A stretch of 64,000 nucleotides of DNA, taken from Streptomyces sp. NBC_01754. Its GTDB lineage: Bacteria > Actinomycetota > Actinomycetes > Streptomycetales > Streptomycetaceae. The notes beneath the pieces were generated by a model. It saw only the letters and a program-made list of their open reading frames with translations. It made no database searches and was not told the origin of the DNA. Shown here piece by piece: positions 58,201 to 64,000 of this stretch. The DNA lies in contig NZ_CP109132.1 of the NCBI RefSeq assembly GCF_035918015.1, forward strand, positions 7,674,803-7,738,802, in the 5' to 3' direction. Position numbers and translations under genes: made by a program. How positions within the stretch are numbered: position 1 is the first letter of the stretch; each line of letters starts with the position of its first letter.

Positions 58201-58598
58201 TCGGCCAGGACGAGGGGCTCTTGAGCATGGCAGGCCACCAGCCAGTGGGTCTCGTCCGCGCTCGACTCCTCCGGAATCCTAAACAGCGCCGTGGGCGCCA
58301 CCGCGTACTCCAGCACCGCCTCACGGAACGTCTCCGGCTGCGCCAGATCCCCCTCCTGCCTGAGTGCCCGCCACAACCGGCCCACCAACTCGTACTCGGC
58401 ACGCGGCAGCGACAGCCACGCACCCCACAGGTCGGTGCGCCGACCTGCGAACATCGCCGCGAAGTCCAACGGCACACCGCTTCGGCCATCGACGGTCTCG
58501 AAGGCGAAGTACTGCTGAGACAAGGTGAGATAGGCAGCGACGGCACAGCGCTGCAACGCCTCACGAACCTCACTGGTCTTCACAATGCACCTCGGCAC
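55290..58598 (-). CDS. DinG/XPD-type helicase of the pPIWI-RE system
   Basis: The 1102-residue superfamily II helicase has Walker A NAPTGVGKSVLM near residue 258, and CAQLEWLDG...HLCPRMGICRRF near 370-400, a cysteine set resembling an iron-sulphur cluster. VVIIDEVDAF (motif II) is near 453 and LAGRARRGG (motif VI) near 1015. ADIIVTNHHNLIRG is the typical DinG segment between the cluster and motif II. The N-terminal ~230 residues are specific to the system. It is translated in an overlap with the upstream REase (19 bases) and with the pPIWI gene (1 base). It probably unwinds R-loops or duplex so the partner nuclease can cut. Confidence 0.88.
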   Translation of the reverse strand: MPRCIVKTSEVREALQRCAVAAYLTLSQQYFAFETVDGRSGVPLDFAAMFAGRRTDLWGAWLSLPRAEYELVGRLWRALRQEGDLAQPETFREAVLEYAVAPTALFRIPEESSADETHWLVACHAQEPLVLAENLVQEAEGYRGMLETTLPTAGEGLWAFGHDGLYTVEIPASEKNAFVAPVRLRTEPFLDEARLPREAVMGRVVGQARAQPEKFGWKPGLLQGFFDRLTDAYGRTAAELRLPAGAMTLLNAPTGVGKSVLMRDAAHLLAAGGQGPVLVVVGRIREGLGTAEQLAADSALVEETAAAVKDAAERAKKPLRVVAWVASSRYDDQAELAFSQGREDRFEQFAGGCEMTGWQVDGPRLDRTRLPCAQLEWLDGPAEPESAGRHLCPRMGICRRFEHVRQAAEADIIVTNHHNLIRGRCKVPVEVDGERVVNDMSVLEFVLRRCRVVIIDEVDAFQSIWCTQGAQEFTLISRGRGNGGRLEEVDRHRNGLTALKNLLVTNPLMEARRLSETFLDNVLTGHLYLESEQERQNRPGSGWYMVGKKDAELCRMLTGASPDAEVSEGVHQAYLALFPGEQTDAGVPEGWQPLAEQIRQALAGKVQGTRRSRKLAVFKDSISRILGGAPFHVPASRRAALVNDLLVRAWLGALHNELHTLKWSLLPLLGEVNAATDLVSTMGLIPRDEPIPYGPLGQNLYGFKLDKNAGGTGRLSLQSLGGDPHTSTVRLGDTVAQATAGVRRSVLGLSATAFFPKAALQHVHTLPAYVMTDAAVGAVTAHAGSVSATDIGWQPISVGGVEEKRKPSELRKLAERLWHTQMSSHLEKVARNDPLRELALLAGNSYFHAEVMAAGIAAACGRPEWVAVLVSNNSSSSRAAVALPEGVVRVTIDELEDLPATHPRVKVICAPLSVVSRGLNILIPHTDRSALASVWVGVRPITHLHEPSVMYASINSCGIAAGAVSADPAGMLASQRSAAIRQRELLLRTDPRFSRMPKFLKTEVLAGILVELIQLAGRARRGGTPVELYLVDHAFFNQQLGCDFPRLLRSYYDQLDADEQDILCRVYGSTLTAWLDLAHSESLLPHPVTLIPAPALDDEGIE

Positions 58599-59755
58599 CA
58601 GCGAAGGACTTCGGTAACGAGGTCCTTGTCGGTCATCACCTCAAAGTCCGTGCGCCCGGCAAGACGCGCCCGCAGCAGCGGGAGATCGGACCGTTGCCGG
58701 TGGGGCACCACGATGGTCAGCGGCACTGCTCCGCCCAGCACGGGACGCTCGAGCAACGCATCGGCCAGGGCACCGAAGGACCGCCACGCCTTCGCATCCA
58801 CCCGCCACTGCTTGGCCACCAGCGGGTCGGCGGCTGTGATGCGTAGGTCGTAGCGGTCACCGTCCGGATACATGAGAACGTCGAGACCGGCGATGCCTCT
58901 CAGCGCGCCCCGGATCGCGAACTCCATGCGCCCCGGCAGGGTCAGATACCGCCACACCGTCCGGGAGACCGCCAGATAGTCACCGGCCGCCGGGAAGCCT
59001 TCCACCTGACCGGCCAAGCCGCCCCCGCCCTCCAGGACCGGAGGGCCGCCTCCCCGCACCGGCCGGTAGGTGTACTGCGCCCCCTCCAGAAGATGGGCGT
59101 CGCACGAGACGACGAAGACACCGTCGCCAGCGGACTGGGCCCGCATCGGCCAGGCACAGGTGGGGCACGGGAAACACCAGCCCGCCGCGTTGCACCACGG
59201 CCAGGACGAGACCGGCTCGAAGAACCCGAAGCGCCCCCACAATCCGCCCCACTTCTCCCACAGCACACCATGCTCCGCCACTGGATCACTCGCCAGCAGC
59301 TCGCGCACCCTCGCGTAATCGTCCGGCGGAAGACGCCGGATCTCCGCGTACAGCTGCTGCTCCTCCTGCTCGGCGCGCAAGCGCGCCCAGGGCCAGTACT
59401 CCATCAACGCCTGCTGCGGCACGAGATGTTCACGCCCCAGGTCCTCCACGGCATCGCACAGCAGGCCGTCCTCGTTCAGCAGCCTCATCTCGCCGAGCGG
59501 GTCCCCGCCCTCGCTACCCGCGGGCAGAAGGGGCGCGAGCCCGTGGCGCAGGCCCCGCCGCAGCACGCCCATGTCCAAGGCGGCGGCCGCGCCGGCACCG
59601 TGTGTCGAGCGCAGAACCCCGAGGCAGTCGATGAGCCGGGCAGCACGCTGGCCCGGATCGCCGGTACGGTCCGCTTCCGCCACAGCGGCCGCGCAGCACG
59701 CGGTCAGCGCCAGGTCGCGGCGCCATCGAGGAGTGTTCCGTTCCACAAGACCCAT
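58580..59755 (-). CDS. Restriction endonuclease of the pPIWI-RE system
   Basis: The 391-residue protein is the first gene of the defence operon. The C-terminus has a REase-fold active site: Asp in GDRYDLRI near 302 and the paired D-x-K in WRVDAKAW near 318-320. The centre has a zinc-ribbon-like CNAAGWCFPCPTC...C. The segment MEYWPWARLRAEQEEQQLYAEIRRLP and the final PLTIVVPHRQRSD with EVMTDKDLVTEVLR fit the dedicated REase family of this system. The start ATG (59753-59755) is only 29 bases from the divergent gene at 59785. Confidence 0.85.
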   Translation of the reverse strand: MGLVERNTPRWRRDLALTACCAAAVAEADRTGDPGQRAARLIDCLGVLRSTHGAGAAAALDMGVLRRGLRHGLAPLLPAGSEGGDPLGEMRLLNEDGLLCDAVEDLGREHLVPQQALMEYWPWARLRAEQEEQQLYAEIRRLPPDDYARVRELLASDPVAEHGVLWEKWGGLWGRFGFFEPVSSWPWCNAAGWCFPCPTCAWPMRAQSAGDGVFVVSCDAHLLEGAQYTYRPVRGGGPPVLEGGGGLAGQVEGFPAAGDYLAVSRTVWRYLTLPGRMEFAIRGALRGIAGLDVLMYPDGDRYDLRITAADPLVAKQWRVDAKAWRSFGALADALLERPVLGGAVPLTIVVPHRQRSDLPLLRARLAGRTDFEVMTDKDLVTEVLRWCRGAL

Positions 59756-59784
59756 AGTGGCTGAATAAACAAAAAACCTAACGA

Positions 59785-60375
59785 ATGTCGCATACGGTGC
59801 CGGTCATGAACGCCAAGACCGCCCCATCGGCCCAACCCGAGCCCCCCACCAGCACCACCCCGTCACGCGAGACCACCGACCCCTGGCTGTGGGCCGCCGC
59901 CCCGGACGCCCCTCTGACCGAAGACGACCACTCCTTCAGCGGCAAGTGGATCTGGTTCACACCGATCAGCCTTCTCGATGCCTCCTGGACCACGATCCGC
60001 GCCGCCACCCAAGACGGCCTCCTCGGCTACCGCAGCAAGGCAGGCACGCTCATCAACACCCGGCCCAAGAGCGACGACACCCGCCGCCCCATCTGCATCT
60101 ACACCAGAGACTGGCGCGACATCGACGACGTCCAACGAGCACTGACCAACCTCCGCGCCCTCGGCATCGTCGACGTCCTGCTCTACAAGACCGACAGCGA
60201 CACCCTCAACGGCCGCTACGGCACCGGCGCCAGCACCTTCGTCGCCCCCGCCGCCAAGCAGAAACTGGTCATCCCTAAACGCACCCGAGAAGCCCTCGAA
60301 CACCACTACGCGGCGCGTGCCCAGGCCCGAGCTGCTGCGACACGCAGGAAAGCATCAGCACCGAAGGACACTTGA
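59785..60375 (+). CDS. DUF1917 / phosphothreonine-lyase-domain-like protein
   Basis: The 196-residue protein has WLWAAAPDAP, then GKWIWFTPISLLDASWTTIRAATQDGLLGYRSKAGT, RRPICIYTRDWRDIDDVQRALTNLRALGI, and YKTDSDTLNGRYGTGASTF. I associate this pattern with DUF1917 (Bles03), often labelled putative phosphothreonine lyase domain. Molecular function is uncertain. ATG 59785 has no good ribosome site, and ATG 59806 is possible. It is divergent from the pPIWI-RE operon with only 29 AT-rich bases between, so the two probably share regulation, and at least one transcript is likely leaderless or starts in coding sequence. A link to defence is inference. Confidence 0.75.
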   Translation: MSHTVPVMNAKTAPSAQPEPPTSTTPSRETTDPWLWAAAPDAPLTEDDHSFSGKWIWFTPISLLDASWTTIRAATQDGLLGYRSKAGTLINTRPKSDDTRRPICIYTRDWRDIDDVQRALTNLRALGIVDVLLYKTDSDTLNGRYGTGASTFVAPAAKQKLVIPKRTREALEHHYAARAQARAAATRRKASAPKDT

Positions 60376-60533
60376 CATCCACAAGGGCACCAAGTGGGCC
60401 GAGCGAGCAATCCTCCCTCGCGCACCACCGCTACCCCGCCTTGAAGCGCGTCTCCTTACCTGAAGATCTACCGCCGTGCGGTGTGTTCGCCGCTCTGTGG
60501 CCCCCGTGCGCGCAGGGCGCGCGACGATGAAGT

Positions 60534-61061
60534 GTGATGTCGAGGAATGAGCCTGCCGGAGGAGCCGTGGAAAGAAGCGTGATTGGCGCTGACCATGTAC
60601 ACACCGCAGCCACGGTCCGCAGTCGGCAACGCACGTTCGTGCCACCGTCCGAGTCGTACCTGCCGTACGCCCAGGCCCAGGACGACACTGCCGTGCTGGA
60701 CCAGTTGTTCTACGCGACGGTGGACGAATGCCCTGACCCCAACTGCCGCCCTCTGCTGCTCGACCGCGTTGCAGCCGATGTAGAGGCGACTCGCAAGCTG
60801 GTGGACTGGGCCTGCCATATCGCCTCCGAGATGTACTGCGAGCTTCCCGCGGAGCTCGTGGACGAAGAAGTGGCAGCAGACACCGTCTTTCACCCCTCGC
60901 CCTTCTTCTGCCGACTTGCCGCGGAGTACCACAACCCCGGGTCGGCCTTCAACGCCGTGTACGCCACGTACGGAACCGACCAGCGCCGTCAGGTGGCAGA
61001 CAACGCCGTCGTCCTGGTCGACGGATTCCAGGTGTGGTGGACCGACTTCCTCTACCAGTGA
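60534..61061 (+). CDS. Hypothetical protein
   Basis: A 175-codon frame with normal codon bias reads VPPSESYLPYAQAQDDTAVLDQLFYATVDECPDPNCRPLLLDRV, later WACHIASEMYCELPAELVDEEVAADTVFHP, and ends NAVVLVDGFQVWWTDFLYQ. No membrane segment or known motif is recognised. GTG 60567 preceded by GGAGGAG is a better start than 60534 and would give ~164 residues. It lies between the DUF1917 gene and the terminal helicase, same strand. The gap 60376-60533 shows no gene. Confidence 0.7.
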   Translation: MMSRNEPAGGAVERSVIGADHVHTAATVRSRQRTFVPPSESYLPYAQAQDDTAVLDQLFYATVDECPDPNCRPLLLDRVAADVEATRKLVDWACHIASEMYCELPAELVDEEVAADTVFHPSPFFCRLAAEYHNPGSAFNAVYATYGTDQRRQVADNAVVLVDGFQVWWTDFLYQ

Positions 61062-61131
61062 CCTCCCCTCCCGCACCTGCGGGAAGATGGCCGCCGAACG
61101 CCCCCTTCTGCGCGAGTTGAGGTTGCACGCG

Positions 61132-63630
61132 ATGTCCACCAGCCCCGAGCCCGCTGCGGTGACGCCCCAGACCACCCACGCTCCTCGCCGTACGCTGCGC
61201 CCCGATCAGCAGCAGGCGGTGGACAGCGGGGTCCGCGGGCTCAAGAGGCCGGGTTCGCGTGGGCACATGGTGTCCGCGTGCGGTACGGGCAAGACGTTGA
61301 TCGCGCTACGGACGGCCGAGGCACTGGACATCCGGTTTCTGCTGGTGGTGGTACCCAGCCGGGATCTGATCGGGCAGTGGGCGGCCGCGGCCCGCGCGGA
61401 CGGGCGCACCGAAGCACTGATGGCGGTCTCCTCACTGAACGCGGACAAGCACCCCGTGCTCGCCGAGACAGGAGCGAGCAGTACAGGGTCGGGGGAGTAC
61501 CTGGCGTACTGGCTGGCCCAACGAGCCAAGAAGAACGAGAGAGCGACCGTGTTCGTGACCCTCGATTCCCTGGTGCGGATCGAGGAAATCCAGCACTCCC
61601 TCTTCCCCGCTCCGGCCTTCGATCTCACGGTCATCGACGAGGCACACCGCACCGCCGGGTCCTGGGACAAGGAGTGGACGATGGTCCACGATTCCTGCCG
61701 GATCCGCACGGAGCGCCGCCTGTATCTGACCGCGACGCCGTACGAGTGGGAGGCGCCGCGCCTGGCCGAGGCCCCGGATGCCCGCCCGCGCCCGAAGCGG
61801 ACCGCGTCGACCGTACCGGCATGGGAGTCTCCGTCCCTGATCGCCTCGATGGACGATCTGAAGGTGTTCGGCCCGCGCCTGCACACCTACTCCCACGCCG
61901 AGGCGATTGAGGACGGGGTCCTGGCCGACTACCAGCTCCTGGTCCCCACCATTACCGACACCGACCTGCGCACCGTCCTGACCGACCCCGACCGCGCGCA
62001 TACCGGCTTCACCCCGACCGCGCGCCGGACGACCGCCCTGCACCTGGCCGTCCTCAAAGCGATGACCGAGCACGACCTCAAGCACGTGATCGTCTACTTC
62101 CAACAGGTTGCCGACGCCGAAGACTTCGCCCGCCAATTCGGCCACACCCTGCGCACCCTCCCACTCGACCAACGCCCCTCCTGGACCGCGAAGCTCTCCG
62201 TTTCCTCGATCAACGGCAACCACACCCCCCACCAGCGCGCGCAACTCCTCGACCGCTTCGCGAACGCCGACCGCGCTGTGATCACCAACGCCCAGGTCCT
62301 CTCCGAGGGCATCGACCTGCCGGCCGTCGACGCCATCGTCTTCGCCTCCCGCACCGAGAGCGTGCGCCGCATCGTCCAGGCCCTGGGCCGCGCCTTGCGT
62401 AAACCCCCCACCACCGACGTGAAGATGGCGAGCCTGATCATCCCCGCCTACATCCCACCCGACTCCGACCCCACCGACCTCCTCGACACCCCCTTCGAAG
62501 CCCTCTGGCTGATCACCGCCGCGCTACGTCATCACGACCAGACCATCGCCGCCCGCGCCCCCCGCAAGACCACCGCGCACCGCCTGGACGAGATCACCCA
62601 CCGCCTGCTCACCCGCCGGTTCCGCTTCGACTTCACCCTCGACCCCAGCATGATCGCCCGCACAATGGACCTGCTGGCCTGGCCTTCTACCGGCGCGGTG
62701 CTCTCGGGACCCCGCCGCGCCGGCCTGGCCGCCGCTGTCCGGTACCACACGGAACACGGGCACCTGAAGGCCCCGGTCGACTACACCGACGCCTACGGCT
62801 ACCGCCTGGGAGCCTTCATCGCCGGCCAGCGCACCGCCCACCGCCGAAACACTCTCACCCCCGACTGGATCACAGAACTCGACGAGCTCGGCATGATCTG
62901 GGACGAGCACGAAGCCGCCTTCGAAGGCAACATGACCCTCATCGAGGCCTTCCACACAGAACACGGCCACCTCGCCATCCCCGCTCAGGATCCCGGCGGC
63001 CAGCTCCTCGTCGACCAACGCGGCCTCGCCCGCAAAGGCCAACTCCCCGAAACCCGCCATGCGCGCCTTACCGCCCTCGACGCCGACTGGCTTCTGCCCC
63101 ACGGACCCGACTGGCACCGCAAGTACCACCTCCTGGCTCGACACCTCCAGACCGGAAACGATCCAGCGACTCTGCGCCGCGACACGGTAATTGACGGCGT
63201 GAAAGCTGGCGCCTGGCTGCAGCGCCAGCTCACCACCTGGAGCACTCTCGACGACGGCCAACGCCACCTCCTATCCCGCCTGGGCCTCACTCCTACGCAC
63301 ATCACCCTCACAACGAAAACGAGGGCGAAGAAGCCCACCACTCCCGCCAGACTCAACACCCCCAAGACCAGAAAGCGCCGCTCCTTCGAACAGACCGTCA
63401 CACTGCTGCGCGCCTACGTGGAACGGCACGGCCGTCCTCCTGGTGCCCGGGAGGGGATCGACGTCGACGGAGAGCGAGTGATGATCGGCCCCTGGCTCTG
63501 CAAGATCCGCACTGCCCAGAAGAACGGTCAACTCTCCGAGAGCAGAAGCCAGTTGATTCAGAGCATCCTCAACGGAGTCAGCGTCATTCTTCCCGAAGAG
63601 GAGCGCCCTGGATTCTCAGAGATCCCGTAA
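61132..63630 (+). CDS. Telomere-proximal superfamily II helicase with helicase-associated repeats (TtrA-like)
   Basis: The ~832-residue protein has Walker A SACGTGKTLIALR near 48, VVPSRDLIGQW (Ia), VIDEAHRTAGSWD (DEAH box), LYLTATPYEW (III) and ALGRALRKP (VI). After ~500, repeats such as YHTEHGHLKAPVDYTDAYGYRLGAFIAGQR and FHTEHGHLAIPAQDPGG are helicase-associated (HA) domains. Streptomyces linear replicons often carry such helicase genes as the outermost gene (TtrA, linked to conjugal transfer of ends), matching its place ~190 bases from the telomere hairpins. ATG 61132 follows TTGAGG; ATG 61087 is an alternative. Confidence 0.88.
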   Translation: MSTSPEPAAVTPQTTHAPRRTLRPDQQQAVDSGVRGLKRPGSRGHMVSACGTGKTLIALRTAEALDIRFLLVVVPSRDLIGQWAAAARADGRTEALMAVSSLNADKHPVLAETGASSTGSGEYLAYWLAQRAKKNERATVFVTLDSLVRIEEIQHSLFPAPAFDLTVIDEAHRTAGSWDKEWTMVHDSCRIRTERRLYLTATPYEWEAPRLAEAPDARPRPKRTASTVPAWESPSLIASMDDLKVFGPRLHTYSHAEAIEDGVLADYQLLVPTITDTDLRTVLTDPDRAHTGFTPTARRTTALHLAVLKAMTEHDLKHVIVYFQQVADAEDFARQFGHTLRTLPLDQRPSWTAKLSVSSINGNHTPHQRAQLLDRFANADRAVITNAQVLSEGIDLPAVDAIVFASRTESVRRIVQALGRALRKPPTTDVKMASLIIPAYIPPDSDPTDLLDTPFEALWLITAALRHHDQTIAARAPRKTTAHRLDEITHRLLTRRFRFDFTLDPSMIARTMDLLAWPSTGAVLSGPRRAGLAAAVRYHTEHGHLKAPVDYTDAYGYRLGAFIAGQRTAHRRNTLTPDWITELDELGMIWDEHEAAFEGNMTLIEAFHTEHGHLAIPAQDPGGQLLVDQRGLARKGQLPETRHARLTALDADWLLPHGPDWHRKYHLLARHLQTGNDPATLRRDTVIDGVKAGAWLQRQLTTWSTLDDGQRHLLSRLGLTPTHITLTTKTRAKKPTTPARLNTPKTRKRRSFEQTVTLLRAYVERHGRPPGAREGIDVDGERVMIGPWLCKIRTAQKNGQLSESRSQLIQSILNGVSVILPEEERPGFSEIP

Positions 63631-63818
63631 CTTTTTTGCCAACGATTCCACTAAGGAAGCACACTGGGAGTGCTACCGTGGAGATCTGATGGGGAAGCGG
63701 TTCGGGCTCCCGTTCCAACGCCCCCGACACGAGAACGACTTGCACCGCCTGCGAGCTCAGCAGGCCCGAGACCCTCAGACAATCGACCACCCCCGCCCCA
63801 TCTTCGCAGCTAGCCCTA

Positions 63819-64000
63819 GGAGTTCGCGGAGCGAACTCCGTCGAGAGAGACCGCGGAGCGGGCTCTCGTACGCTCGGATCGCGAAGCGAACCGAGCCCCG
63901 GTCGCGGAGCGGCCGGCCTGCGTCACGGAGTGACGCAGCGTCAGCGATGCGGAGCATCGCGAGGTATCCGTCGCGTAGCGACGGCGCGTCGTCTTCGCGG
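63819..64000 (+). repeat. Linear replicon telomere: array of hairpins with GNA loops
   Basis: Seven consecutive foldbacks have triloops on the + strand. They are 63819-63839 (9-bp stem, GGA), 63842-63868 (imperfect, GGA), 63872-63896 (11-bp stem with one mismatch, GAA), 63898-63916 (GGA), 63918-63938 (9-bp, GGA), 63944-63960 (7-bp, GGA) and 63968-63984 (7-bp, GTA). A short CGCG foldback reaches the window end. All loops are G-N-A on the + strand, the type stabilised by sheared G-A pairs in 3' overhangs of Streptomyces telomeres, so this is a right end. The sequence does not begin with the archetypal CCCGCGGAGCGGG when read inward. Confidence 0.88.

Noticed and set aside
1..64000. CRISPR array or prophage
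   Set aside because: No regularly spaced short direct repeats with unique spacers and no phage structural genes were seen; the repeats present are NRPS modules, IS ends and telomeric hairpins.

Overview
The window is high-GC actinobacterial DNA, almost certainly Streptomyces. The evidence is strong G/C third-position bias, GTG/ATG starts with AGGAG-type ribosome binding sites, ATGA/GTGA-coupled operons, a tap-tpg-like telomere maintenance pair and Streptomyces-style telomeric hairpins. It appears to be the right end of a linear chromosome or linear plasmid: the last ~180 bases are seven consecutive hairpins with G-N-A triloops.

Region 1 (1-18 kb) is part of a nonribosomal peptide cluster. 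The 3' end of one NRPS gene is coupled to a complete three-module NRPS with a terminal thioesterase. Modules 2 and 3 are near-identical tandem DNA copies with a 3147-bp period. After a strong hairpin terminator comes a tightly coupled operon: GHMP (threonine-type) kinase, cysteine-synthase-like PLP enzyme, ATP-grasp ligase, argininosuccinate-lyase-like enzyme, MFS exporter and Sfp-type phosphopantetheinyl transferase. The kinase, PLP enzyme and lyase resemble the route proposed for 2,3-diaminobutyrate, so the repeated modules may load a diamino acid; that is inference.

Region 2 (18-34.5 kb) holds aromatic-polyketide-type tailoring genes without any ketosynthase: MarR regulator, three FAD monooxygenases, two O-methyltransferases, two quinone oxidoreductases, an EmrB/QacA-type exporter, a DUF1772 protein, a deazaflavin-type reductase and an asparagine synthetase homologue. 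Several carry lesions: two frameshifts, a 22-residue loss in one FAD site, an asparagine synthetase without nucleophile or PP-loop, and an IS4-type insertion with target duplication. It looks like a decaying cluster fragment, although the single-base frameshifts could be sequencing errors.

Region 3 (34.5-45 kb) is a graveyard of mobile elements: IS1380, IS256, ISAs1 and IS701 remnants and one intact IS110 transposase with a structured upstream region that could be a bridge RNA. Between them are an acetyltransferase, a WXG100-like protein, a polymorphic toxin and a small membrane protein (likely secreted toxin plus immunity), and a broken coiled-coil, membrane-anchored ricin-lectin protein.

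Region 4 (45-52.5 kb) carries a large inverted-repeat operator, a small conserved gene, tap-like and tpg-like genes, an initiator tRNA, and two transposition-type AAA ATPase genes, both cut at their 5' ends by one IS3 element, followed by an unrecognised protein.

Region 5 (52.5-64 kb) is an intact pPIWI-RE defence operon (REase, DinG-type helicase, pPIWI protein), a divergent DUF1917-like gene, a hypothetical gene, a telomere-proximal superfamily II helicase with helicase-associated repeats (TtrA-like position), and the telomere.
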